DNA of 64,000 bases. It comes from G963676795 sp963677215 (lineage in GTDB: Bacteria > Desulfobacterota > Desulfuromonadia > Desulfuromonadales > Geopsychrobacteraceae). Location of the stretch: positions 1,798,001-1,862,000 of the forward strand of contig OY781919.1 of the NCBI GenBank assembly GCA_963677215.1, given 5' to 3'. The position numbers were made by a program, and so were the translations under genes. This document shows, one piece after another, positions 39,786-48,619 of this stretch (position 1 is its first letter; each line of letters begins with the position of its first letter). The notes under the pieces were generated by a model. The model saw nothing but the letters and a program-made list of their open reading frames with translations. It had not been told where the DNA came from and ran no database searches.

Positions 39786-41069
39786 ATGAGTGATTTCAAT
39801 AATAATGCAGAAGAATTTCGTCCTTCTCCAGAGTTTTTGGCCAGAGAAAAAAGAGTCATGGATGTGGTGGCATTGAAAAAACCGGACCGAGTTCCCGTTG
39901 CCACTATTTCCCATTCATTCATGACCCGTTGTGAGGGGTTGACTGAGGCGGATTCTATTTACGATTACGACAGAACGAGGGAGGCCTACAAGGCGACGAC
40001 GCGTCGTTTTGATTTTGATATGACCGCACCAATCATGACACGCTTTCCCGGCCGTGCCATGGAAATTCTCGATCTGAATACCTTTAAATGGCCTGGGTTC
40101 AATCAAAATGAGAATATCCCTTATCAGTTTGTTGAAGCCGAACATATGAAAGCTGATGAATATGACCATTTTCTTCGAGACCCGGGAGATTTTACGGTAA
40201 GAAAATTATGGCCGCGAATGTCAAAGACATTGGAACCCTTTGCCATGATGCCTTCTCTCTACAGTATGTCCAGCAGTTATCTGTGGGCACCGCTTGGTAA
40301 TATGATGGGGCTGCCTCCGTTTCAGGCAATGTTGAAAAAGCTTCTGGCGCTAGGCGAGGAGATGAATCGTCATACTGCTTTTCAAGTTCAGACAACAATG
40401 GAACTTGCGGCAATGGGCTATCCAAGTCTCTGCGTAGCAACCGTACATGCGCCATTTGACTGGTTCAGTGATTATTTCCGTGGGTTGACAGGTACTATGC
40501 TTGATCTTTACAGAAGACCCGAAAAGCTTAAGGCTGCAGTAGATGTTTTACTTCCGATGCAAATAGAGTCTGCTCTCATGCAAGCTCACATGTCAGGGAA
40601 CACAGGGAACAAAAGAGTTTTTATTCCCCTGCATAGAGGCTCGGATGACTTTATGACGGATGAGATGTTCCGGGAATTTTATTGGCCGACATTGAAAACA
40701 CTCTTGCTTGCTCTCATTGATGCTGGCCTGACTCCATTGCCCTGGTTCGAGGGGAAATACACCAGTCGTCTTAAATATCTTGCTGAACTGCCTCCAGGAA
40801 AAATTATGGGGCATTTTGATAATGTTGATAAAGAGAAATTTAAGGAAATCTGTGGTGATGTCATGTGTTTCTATGGTGATATCCCGCCAGGCCTACTCAT
40901 GACCGGAAAGCCCGAGCAGGTCAAAGATTATGTGAAAAATCTCATCGATATGTTCAGCGATACCGGAAGGCTTATTATTGATGGCGCCGTTGAAGGAATT
41001 CCAGCTCAATCAAAGCCAGAAAACGTTGAAGCAATGATGGAAACGGTATTTGAATACGGAGTCTATTGA
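39786..41069 (+). CDS. uroporphyrinogen decarboxylase-family (MtaA/CmuA-like) methyltransferase 2
   Basis: 427 aa, paralogue of the protein at 32967: KKPDRVPVATISH near residue 35, KRVFIPLHRGSDDFMTDEMF and EGKYTSRLKYLAELPPGK align with it. As there, WFEG replaces the MtaA HxC zinc motif. Located behind the corrinoid protein gene and closed by a terminator, it probably forms one transferase module with it, one paralogue acting as methyl donor side and one as acceptor side or each on a different substrate. Confidence 0.87.
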   Translation: MSDFNNNAEEFRPSPEFLAREKRVMDVVALKKPDRVPVATISHSFMTRCEGLTEADSIYDYDRTREAYKATTRRFDFDMTAPIMTRFPGRAMEILDLNTFKWPGFNQNENIPYQFVEAEHMKADEYDHFLRDPGDFTVRKLWPRMSKTLEPFAMMPSLYSMSSSYLWAPLGNMMGLPPFQAMLKKLLALGEEMNRHTAFQVQTTMELAAMGYPSLCVATVHAPFDWFSDYFRGLTGTMLDLYRRPEKLKAAVDVLLPMQIESALMQAHMSGNTGNKRVFIPLHRGSDDFMTDEMFREFYWPTLKTLLLALIDAGLTPLPWFEGKYTSRLKYLAELPPGKIMGHFDNVDKEKFKEICGDVMCFYGDIPPGLLMTGKPEQVKDYVKNLIDMFSDTGRLIIDGAVEGIPAQSKPENVEAMMETVFEYGVY

Positions 41070-41126
41070 GATTACGTTTATTCGTGTTTCCCAAATTCTG
41101 TAGCAGATGTGGATTTGGACCAAAAC

Positions 41127-41168
41127 AACAAGGCTTGCAGCGTCAGCTGCAAAGCCTTGTTGTTTTTA
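41127..41168 (+). terminator. rho-independent terminator after methyltransferase 2
   Basis: AACAAGGCTTGCAGC / GCTGCAAAGCCTTGTT followed by GTTTTT. Confidence 0.9.
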
Positions 41169-41292
41169 AAAGGGAATTTTTATATGAATTGAAATAGTCT
41201 CGACTTGATCTGACACCGAGCTTGAAAAAGTGAGGGTTACCAGTTTTGTGTGATTCGTAGACATCCTTTCAATTTCTAGGCATCATTTTGCC

Positions 41293-41748
41293 ATGGAGGG
41301 ATTGCCTATGGATCACAATGTAAAAAAGCGGCTGACTTGGGTTGAAATGTTTCTGGAAACGATGGATGCCGGTTATGTTTGTCGACGTTGTGGAATATCT
41401 CGACCGACTCTTCGCAAGTGGGTTCAGCGTTATGAAGAACAGGGAGTCGATGGGCTTCAAGAGCTTTCTCGCCGCCCTCACAATTTCCCTTCTCAGAAAG
41501 TTACGTCACTCGAAGAAGGTTGGATTTTGTCACTCCGCAAGGAAAGGAACCTTGGTGCTCGGCGCATTCAAAATGAATTATTTCGATTGCACGAATACCG
41601 TCTCTCTCTAGCAACAATCCATAAAGTTCTTAGCCGGAATGAAGTTAAGCCACTTAAACGCCCGAAAAGAGAAAAGAGGTTTAAGAGATACTCCCGTCCG
41701 ATACCTGGTGATCGAGTTCAGATGGACACAATGAAACTCGCTCCAGGG
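41293..41748 (+). pseudogene. IS481-family transposase, N-terminal part
   Basis: Helix-turn-helix (YVCRRCGISRPTLRKWVQRY), LGARRIQNELFRLHEY and the start of the catalytic core GDRVQMDTMKLAPG with the first Asp. Cut by the IS21 left end. The C-terminal part resumes at 44128, but about 100 codons of the core, including the second acidic residue, are missing. Confidence 0.88.
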
Positions 41749-41867
41749 TGTTGATCAGCATGCAAAAATGACCCACTTACGGGGATAATCGGCGTCCAAA
41801 ATTGACCCACCTCAGCATTGTCCTCCAAGCTCTCTGAAATTTCAGAGAGAGGAGCTTTTTGCAGGAG

Positions 41868-43336
41868 ATGCTGACCGTGGAAACCATTGCTAAAATCCGA
41901 CGTGCCTACCACCGGGACAAGAAGCCGTTAAGGCAGATCGCCCGGGAGATGAACCTGTCCCGCAATACCGTTCGTAAGATCATCCGTTCCGAGAAGACAG
42001 AGCAGTACTACGAACGCAAAACCCAGCCGCGCCCGAAGCTGGAGCCGTTTAAAGATCAGCTGATCGCCGCCCTGAAAGAGGATCAGGAGAAGCCGACGAA
42101 GCAGCGACGTACGGCTTTGCTGCTGTTCGAGATGTTGCAGCACGCTGGCTTTGAGGGCGGATATGACACGGTGCGGCGATTCGTCAAGTCTTGGCGCGAT
42201 GAGGGCTCTCAGGCTAAAGCCTACATTCCACTGGCTTTTGCTCCGGGCGAAGCGTTTCAGTTCGACTGGGGCTATGAGCAGATCGAGCTGGGAGGAGCGA
42301 ACGTCAAGATCAAGGTGGCCCACTTCCGTCTTTGCCATAGCCGTGCGCCCTTTTGCGTGGCCTATATGCGCGAGACCCTGGAGATGATTCTTGATGCCCA
42401 TGTCCAGGCGTTCTCGTTCTATGGCGGCGTCTGCCGCAAGGGAATCTACGACAATCTGAAGACGGTGGTCAGCAAAGTGCTGGTCGGCAAAAATCGGATC
42501 TTCAATCGCCGTTTTCAGACTCTGGCATCCCACTACCTGTTCGAGCCGGTCGCTTGCACGCCCGCCGCAGGCTGGGAGAAGGGACAGGTTGAACGACAGG
42601 TCGGAGTTGTCCGTCAGCGCCTGTTCGGCAAGCGGCGCAAGTTTGCCGATCTGGAGGAATTGAACCAGTGGCTACGGGATGAGTGCAGGATGTTGGCGGC
42701 GACGACAAGACATCCCGATGATCCGGAACGGACAGTGGCCGAGGTCGCCGAGCAGGAACGCGAATCGCTGGTTCATACTCCGGTCTCCTTCGATGCTCAT
42801 CGGGAGAGCACGGCCAGAGTTGCACCGACCTCACTGGTCACCTTCGACCGCAACCGCTACAGCGTTGAAGCCTTCTACGTCGGCAAGATCGTTACAGTGC
42901 GCGCCTATGTCGACCGAATCTCATTCCTTTACGACGGAAAGCTGATCGGCCTGCATAGCAGACAGTACGGCCGTGATAAGACAATCTACATCCCCTGGCA
43001 CTATCTCGATATCCTCAAGCAGAAGCCGGGTGCGCTGCGCAACGGAGCACCGTTTCGCAACTGGGACGCATCGATGATGGAGACCGGCAATTCGTCGGCA
43101 TCCTTGCGGCTATCCCGCGTTATGGGATTAATGCCGTCGAGCAAGCCTGCAAGGAAGCTCTGCTGGCCAGAACCATTAGCCGTGACCTGGTGCTGAATAT
43201 CCTGTCACGAGTAGAGGACCCGCAGACTGAGACAAGTAGCCTGGCGCCGGCTCATCTGCCGCAATTGAACCTGTCCCCGACCGCTGACTGCGAACGCTAC
43301 AACCGCCTTCTCTCAGGAGGTCGCCGTGCTTCGTGA
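41868..43336 (+). pseudogene. istA: IS21 transposase IstA, frameshifted
   Basis: The first about 405 codons are good IstA: HTH RQIAREMNLSRNTVRKIIR, catalytic FQFDWGYEQIEL, and GWEKGQVERQVGVVRQRLF. Near 43060-43085 the frame breaks. From 43061 another frame continues the family C-terminus (GDRQFVGILAAIPRYGINAV) to the TGA at 43334-43336, and about 15 expected residues are missing at the junction. The open frame instead ends at 43196 with unrelated residues. Probably inactive unless rescued. Confidence 0.82.
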
Positions 43337-44066
43337 CCAACTGCTGACGTCCTTGAAAGAGCTCAAACTGCACGGCATGCGCAGCGTCCTTGATGAGGTG
43401 CTGGTCAACGGCACCCGGCAGAAGAGCATTCCAGAGAGAATCCTTCTGGAGCTGCTTCAGGCGGAACAGGCTGAACGCAAGATGCGCAGTATCCGCTATC
43501 GAATGGTGCAGGCAAAGTTCCCTGTCGCCAAGGATCTGGATCAATTCGACTTCAACATTTCTCCGGTCAATGAAACTCAGGTCAGAACTTTGTACGAAGG
43601 ACAGTTCCTGGAGGATCAGTGTAACGTCATTCTCGTTGGCGGGACTGGAACAGGCAAAACCCATCTGGCGATAGCCATCGCCAGGAAGATCGTTCGTAGC
43701 GGCAAGCGCTGCCGCTACTTCAACCTGGTTGATCTGGTCAATCAACTGGAGCAGGAGAAGCTGAGCGGCCAAGGCGGAAAGCTCGCTACCAGTCTGGCAA
43801 GGCTCGATCTGGTCGTTCTCGACGAGCTCGGCTACCTGCCGTTCTCTAAGAGCGGCGGCCAACTGCTGTTTCACCTGATCTCAAAGCTCTACGAGCAGAC
43901 CTCTCTGCTGATCACAACCAACCTGACCTTCGGTGAATGGCCACAGATCTTCGGCGACGGCAAGATGACAACAGCACTGCTCGACCGGGTAACACACCAC
44001 TGTGAGATTATCGAAACGGGGAATGATAGCTGGAGAATCAGAACCAGGAATAACGACCAGAATTAA
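43326..44066 (+). CDS. istB: IS21 helper ATPase IstB
   Basis: 246 aa AAA+ ATPase assisting IS21 transposition. Walker A VGGTGTGKTHLAIAI (about 103-117), Walker B LDLVVLDELGYLPF, sensor region LLITTNLTFGEWPQIFGD. Starts with GTG 43326, overlapping the end of the istA frame, as usual for this family. Complete and undisturbed. Confidence 0.95.
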   Translation: MLRDQLLTSLKELKLHGMRSVLDEVLVNGTRQKSIPERILLELLQAEQAERKMRSIRYRMVQAKFPVAKDLDQFDFNISPVNETQVRTLYEGQFLEDQCNVILVGGTGTGKTHLAIAIARKIVRSGKRCRYFNLVDLVNQLEQEKLSGQGGKLATSLARLDLVVLDELGYLPFSKSGGQLLFHLISKLYEQTSLLITTNLTFGEWPQIFGDGKMTTALLDRVTHHCEIIETGNDSWRIRTRNNDQN

Positions 44067-44127
44067 CCCGCTGGGGTGGGTCAAAATTGGACGCCGATGG
44101 TGGGTCAATTTTCAATGCTGATTGACA

Positions 44128-44367
44128 GCAGACTTTCAAGACCCAGAACTGACTGATCGGCTAGATGAATGGCAACACCATTACAATTGGCACCGGCCAC
44201 ATGGCAGTTTGGGAGGAAAGTCTCCCATGGATCGTATTTGCGAATTGACAGAGGACACTCCATTTAGGAATGAGGTCTCGCAAAATTACGACCCGACAAA
44301 AGAGCATTATCGGGATGCCAATTATCGGGTCGATTTGGAGCTACAGAGATTGAAACGATCTATGTGA
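44128..44367 (+). pseudogene. IS481-family transposase, C-terminal part
   Basis: PELTDRLDEWQHHYNWHRPH and GSLGGKSPMDRICEL are the characteristic end of IS481 transposases. It is the continuation of the gene broken at 41748. Confidence 0.9.
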
Positions 44368-44508
44368 ATCACACATATGAATACTGAAAATCAAGAAACG
44401 TATTTGTGATTATCTCGTGTATAAATTTGGTGTCGCCCCTCCCGCTTTTTTTTCTGGCAGGTAGTCTTCAAAATTCTGGATCATTTCTTATGTTTAAGGC
44501 TTTCTTGT

Positions 44509-44712
44509 TCAGTCGTAATTCTTCGTTACTAATCGAATGGCAGCTACGGCACAGTCTGCAGCGGCCTCTTTGGCCTTTTCTTCCATTTCAGGAGGAAGCT
44601 CCTCATACAGGACATCCATACAATGGTCTTTGTAGTTTCTTTTGAAAATCTCTGGATAGAGGTCTTCGCAAAGTCCGCAACGAATACAATAATCAGCAAG
44701 TTCAATCCTCAT
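44509..44712 (-). CDS. single-cluster [4Fe-4S] ferredoxin
   Basis: 67 aa. CIRCGLC (Cys9, 12, 15) and a distant Cys in ADCAVAAIRLV bind one cubane cluster. The acidic middle is typical of small electron carriers. The ribosome site AAGGAG overlaps the end of the flavoprotein gene 5 bases upstream, so both are translated from one transcript; it probably feeds electrons to that flavoprotein. Confidence 0.88.
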   Translation of the reverse strand: MRIELADYCIRCGLCEDLYPEIFKRNYKDHCMDVLYEELPPEMEEKAKEAAADCAVAAIRLVTKNYD

Positions 44713-44717
44713 AACAG

Positions 44718-46271
44718 TTACTCTCCTTTTATATATTCCGCTGCAGAGTCTCCTGCGAGCATCCCGGTAGGCATAGATCCATAAACGGTTCCACCCGCAT
44801 TGGATGGAGGGTTCCCAAAAATGCTAGCTGCTGCCATATCACCGCCTCCATATAGCCCCTCGATTGGAAGATTATTTGTATCCAGAACATTGGCATTTTC
44901 ATCAATTGCCAAACCACCCAGGGTGTCATAGCCTCCAGCAAGAATGCGATAGCAATAAATATGACCACTCTCTTCATGAACCGGTTTGATGTATTTAGGA
45001 TTTGTTTTGAAGTCCTCGTCATATCCGATTTCAGCCGCTTTATTATATTTGGCAATCGTCTTTTTCAAGCCGATTTCATCTATGCCCATATATTCTGCGA
45101 CCTCGTGAATTGTATCAAAATGGCACATATGCTTATTGCCTTTTGCAATGGCTTCATCCATCTGTCCACGGATGTTTTCTACTTTCGTTCCCTTGAAAAT
45201 GAAATAGACGTATCCATCCTCTACACCATTTCCCATGGCTTTGGCGGTGTCTTCATCAAAAATCATGTAACAAGCCATATTGGTGTTATTCTCAATAATC
45301 GCAGTAGAAATAGCCGTATGATTATTTGACATTTCCTCGTTGATGAAGCGCCTTCCCAGTTCATTCACGCGCAGGTAAGGCTGCTCAGTAATAATTTTTG
45401 TCTGATTGGCGGTTAACCACGGAGTATTTGGGCCGATGCGCACGCCAGGGTTTGGAACCTGCGGATCAGCACTAATGACAATTCCTGTTTTCTTTCCACC
45501 GATGTCCCAAACGGCTTTTTGCCCATCGCCATCCTGACAGCTGTCAGGGAATGTGATGAGGACCTGACCACCATCCATGTAGGCTTCTTCAAATTTGGTG
45601 TTAATAACACCAAGATCTTTCATCATTTCCATGTTTCCGCTGATACCACCGCTTGCGACGATGAGGGCCTTGCATGCGATTTCGATTTCTGTGCCATCCT
45701 TGTCATAGGCAATGGCTCCAGTTACCTTGCCATTGTTTTCTTCGCGGAGGATTCTTTTGATTGGTGTCGAGAAGTAGAAATCTACCCCTGCTTTTTCCAA
45801 TTTCAGACGCATCTTTAACAGGGCCATCGCCAGGGCGTGTCCCTTGCCCTGGCCCTGGAGGAAGTAGATGTCTCCAACATCCAGGCCGTTGGCGTGTCCC
45901 ATGGTATATCCACGCTCTTTGCCATAATCAGCGGGGTCGCGATTGACCACAAATGGTGCTTTTATTTTCAGCTCATTCAAGAAGATATCTGGGAATTCAG
46001 AAGAGTATTTAACCACCTTGCTGATCAATCCCATATTGCCTGAATAGTTTGAGAACTGTGCTAAGACTTCATACGCGTTTTTTTGTGCCTCCGGGGTATC
46101 TGGGGTGGAGCAGAAACACATCGGGCAATTTGATACTGCTCCTCCCTGGGCCGGGTATTTTTCAAACACTGCTATTTTGAGCCCTCCCGCCTTTTCAAGC
46201 TTATAGGCAGCTCCCATTCCGGCGACGCCGCTGCCCATAATTGCAACATCTACCTCAATTTTTTTACTCAT
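44718..46271 (-). CDS. FAD-binding fumarate-reductase-like oxidoreductase
   Basis: 517 aa. N-terminal dinucleotide fold VDVAIMGSGVAGMGAAYKLE; substrate-side conserved part RRFINEEMSNNHTAIS; C-terminal FAD turn LAIDENANVLDTNNLPIEGL and GGDMAAASIFGNPPSNAGG. It belongs to the family of flavoproteins reducing activated double bonds (fumarate, urocanate, cinnamate-type, ketosteroid dehydrogenases). No haem or FMN-binding domain and no signal peptide, so it is cytoplasmic and probably uses the ferredoxin gene downstream. Codon use is AT-richer than the housekeeping genes. Confidence 0.87.
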   Translation of the reverse strand: MSKKIEVDVAIMGSGVAGMGAAYKLEKAGGLKIAVFEKYPAQGGAVSNCPMCFCSTPDTPEAQKNAYEVLAQFSNYSGNMGLISKVVKYSSEFPDIFLNELKIKAPFVVNRDPADYGKERGYTMGHANGLDVGDIYFLQGQGKGHALAMALLKMRLKLEKAGVDFYFSTPIKRILREENNGKVTGAIAYDKDGTEIEIACKALIVASGGISGNMEMMKDLGVINTKFEEAYMDGGQVLITFPDSCQDGDGQKAVWDIGGKKTGIVISADPQVPNPGVRIGPNTPWLTANQTKIITEQPYLRVNELGRRFINEEMSNNHTAISTAIIENNTNMACYMIFDEDTAKAMGNGVEDGYVYFIFKGTKVENIRGQMDEAIAKGNKHMCHFDTIHEVAEYMGIDEIGLKKTIAKYNKAAEIGYDEDFKTNPKYIKPVHEESGHIYCYRILAGGYDTLGGLAIDENANVLDTNNLPIEGLYGGGDMAAASIFGNPPSNAGGTVYGSMPTGMLAGDSAAEYIKGE

Positions 46272-46975
46272 AGTTTTTCTCCTTGATGGCTAATGCAAAA
46301 AACCGGCATTTCTTTTCATCCATGTTCGGTCGCCGATAGCATAAATATTTTGGCCGCTGATCTATTTCGGTCAGTTGGTATTATCTTGTTCCTGAAGTGT
46401 AAAGCCCATGAGTTCATTCGCATAAGTGTTGTTCTGCAAGGCATTGTTGCACAGGGAACCATCACTTCCGCATCAATGCACTTGGGTGCGTCAAGTGTTT
46501 TGCACTGGAGCTTTTTGTTGCTAAATCTGCCTAAGGCACCATCGTCGACATGGATTTGCAGGCTTGCACTGTGCATCTGAGTAGATGGTATTGTGCTTAT
46601 GGTTTGAAATGAAATATTCTTTGCGTATTAAAGCCATACGCAAAACGTATGGCTGTCAACGGCAGGTTTCCAGGGCAGGGCCGACCTCGGGAATAGTTCT
46701 GGGACTTAAATTCTAGCAAAAAACGACGATGGGCCGGCTGGCTACCCAGGGATGAACAGAGAAAGGATATAGATTCCATAAAAAAAACAACCGATTAGGT
46801 TGCCGCAACTTTACTAGATCAAGATCTGTCAAAGATAAAGACAATTGGTCCGTGAGAAACGGGAAGTGAAGAGCGAATCAGCCAGATAAAAAGCGTATCG
46901 AATTTTTGGAATTTAAAAGAATCTATTTGGGACCTGAATAGGGTTCTCACGAATGAAGCGGGCTTGGCTCATATT
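46272..46975. other. 700-bp region between flavoprotein and LysR genes
   Basis: No supported gene (an 86-codon minus-strand frame at 46316-46576 has no family features). It holds a strong LysR-type dyad at 46632-46654, so it is read as promoter/leader DNA. Confidence 0.5.
46632..46654. promoter_or_regulatory. LysR-type operator dyad
   Basis: AGCCATACG-N4-CGTATGGCT; the core ATAC-N7-GTAT is the classic LysR box. It lies between lysR (46976-47881) and its probable target, the flavoprotein-ferredoxin operon. Confidence 0.55.
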
Positions 46976-47881
46976 TCACTCCGGAGGGCTGATTGGCAAA
47001 CACAAGTCCTCGAGAAACTGCTTGGCTTTGAGCTGATCCCCATGTTTCCAGGCCATAATTATTTCAACCGGATAATCGGGGAAATGGAATATTTTGTAGG
47101 CATCTTTATTTCTCAGGTAAATTGTTGCATCCAGCATTGAGATCGCAAGGCCTGATTTTACACATAAAAGCAACGATTCCGGATTCGGAACCTGTCTTAT
47201 AATTTTAGGACTAAATCCGTTTTGGCGACAAATCTCAATAAACTGATCTGCTCCTCTCGGACATTCATCACGCTGGACCATGACAAAGTTTTCATCTCTA
47301 AGATCTCTGATTTTAAGCTCGTTCAGCTCTGCCATGGGATGTGAACACGACATAAAAACACTTAAGCAGGTTTCAAAAACCGTTTTAGATGAAAGGGCCG
47401 GATTGTCTTCGGCCTCAAAAGAAAGAGTGAATATGACATCCAGGGTCCCCTTGATAAGAGCTTCTCGTAATACCTTAAAGGAATGCCGCTCAAGAATGAT
47501 ATCAACCTGGGGATAGCGATTTTTAAAATTATTGATCATCTGCGGCAAGAAAAGATCCGTATCCATAGCCTCAAGGCAGCCAATGCGAATTTCACTTCCA
47601 TTGCAGAGTGTTGAGCTTCTGACCTTTTCAAAAGTCATTTTCAATTGTTGCTGAAGCTTAGAAAGATCCTCATAGAGGATTTTCCCTGCAGGAGTCAACT
47701 CCACTCCCTTGGGGGTGCGATAAAATAATTGAACTCCTACCTGATGTTCGAGCATCGAAACCTGTCTGCTCAGCGAAGGCTGCGAGACATATAAGCTTTT
47801 TGAGGCCTTGCTAAAATTTAAATGTCGGGCAACGGCCATAAAGTAATTTATCTGAAGCATGGTTATTTGCTCAAACAGCAT
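46976..47881 (-). CDS. LysR-family transcriptional regulator
   Basis: 301 aa. N-terminal winged HTH MLQINYFMAVARHLNFSKAS and SLYVSQPSLSRQVSMLEHQVG, then a periplasmic-binding-like effector domain. AAGGGGA lies just before ATG 47881, favouring that start over the ATG 21 bases further in. Encoded upstream of, and in the same direction as, the fumarate-reductase-like operon, which it likely controls. Confidence 0.92.
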   Translation of the reverse strand: MLFEQITMLQINYFMAVARHLNFSKASKSLYVSQPSLSRQVSMLEHQVGVQLFYRTPKGVELTPAGKILYEDLSKLQQQLKMTFEKVRSSTLCNGSEIRIGCLEAMDTDLFLPQMINNFKNRYPQVDIILERHSFKVLREALIKGTLDVIFTLSFEAEDNPALSSKTVFETCLSVFMSCSHPMAELNELKIRDLRDENFVMVQRDECPRGADQFIEICRQNGFSPKIIRQVPNPESLLLCVKSGLAISMLDATIYLRNKDAYKIFHFPDYPVEIIMAWKHGDQLKAKQFLEDLCLPISPPE

Positions 47882-47988
47882 AAAATCCCCTTGGCGTACG
47901 ACTGTTTAGTGTGTAGTAGGCCCCCGTCCCCTGGACGGAACCAGGGTCCTTCGGCGTTTCCGCAACTATCTGAATAGAAAGAAAAGTC

Positions 47989-48280
47989 ATGAGCCGTTTT
48001 CGAAAATTAACACATGCTATCTGGCACTGTCAGTCCCACATTGTCTGTGTGCCGAAATATCGTCTCCGCTATTGGAGGGCGAACTGGTCCAGGAAGTGCG
48101 AGCATGTATCCGGATCTTCAGTGGGCAAAGTCACTGTGAGATTGTAGCGCTGAATATCCGGAAAGACCCTGTTTATCCGATCATCTCAACATCTAAGCCG
48201 ACGGGATCAAGATGCGCACGAAAAGAAGATAGAACAGCAATAACTTGTATTTTACCCCAGCAGGACATGGGAACAACGCT
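47989..48280 (+). pseudogene. IS200/IS605-type tnpA remnant
   Basis: Opens MSRFRKLTHAIWHCQSHIVC and VPKYRLR, then a frameshift; ELVQEVRACIRIFSGQSHCE and VALNIRKD continue in another frame, and RTAI-type C-terminal scraps follow. The HUH histidines are degraded (expected HVHLI reads PVYPI). The hairpin at about 47925-47955 may be part of the old IS left end. Confidence 0.8.
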
Positions 48281-48619
48281 CCGGCAGCTCTCTTTGGGGG
48301 CTGTCGGAAACGCTCCTCAGGGGGGGGCTATAGAACCACATCCTTTAGGCGAGATTCTTTACTGATCCTACCTGCTTCTTCCTTAATTTTAAACCGTCTC
48401 AAATATGACATTTTTTATTAGTACCTGTGCATTACTTTTTGTGATGGGTCCTATGTCCAATTTCTATTGGCGGCAAACATTCAAGATGTATATGATTTTT
48501 CACGAACGCAGCAATGCGCAGACCTCTGTGTGTAGCCGCGTAGTTGCCGGTGTGTGAGTGTTGAGCTCCGGGTCGGAATTGCCGTAATACTCTCTGTTGC
48601 TCAGGCGGGATGTCAGTTG

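Larger units (their letters stand above)
41749..44127 (+). mobile_element. IS21-family insertion sequence, about 2379 bp
   Basis: Ends are inverted: TGTTGATCAGCATGCAAAAA at the left, TGTCAATCAGCATTGAAAAT reading inward from the right, each followed by a second TGACCCAC-type repeat, the multiple terminal repeats typical of IS21. Carries istA (frameshifted) and istB. No target duplication is visible, consistent with an adjacent deletion of the IS481 gene. Confidence 0.93.
41211..44440 (+). mobile_element. IS481-like element interrupted by an IS21 element (approximate limits)
   Basis: Transposase pieces flank the IS21 insertion at 41749-44127. Outer limits are uncertain; GACACC near 41212 and its inverse GGTGTC near 44431, and inner GTGTGATTC/GAATCACAC, are the only inverted matches I see. 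Confidence 0.6.

Noticed and set aside
32967..41069. Haem-biosynthetic uroporphyrinogen decarboxylase (HemE)
   Set aside because: Both proteins are about 80 residues longer than HemE, lack its N-terminal motif and are linked to a corrinoid protein gene.
46316..46576. 86-codon minus-strand frame upstream of the flavoprotein gene
   Set aside because: No ribosome site and no recognisable motif; composition does not match neighbouring genes.
48072..48365. 97-codon frame as a separate small protein
   Set aside because: Its first half is the frameshifted continuation of an IS200 tnpA gene.
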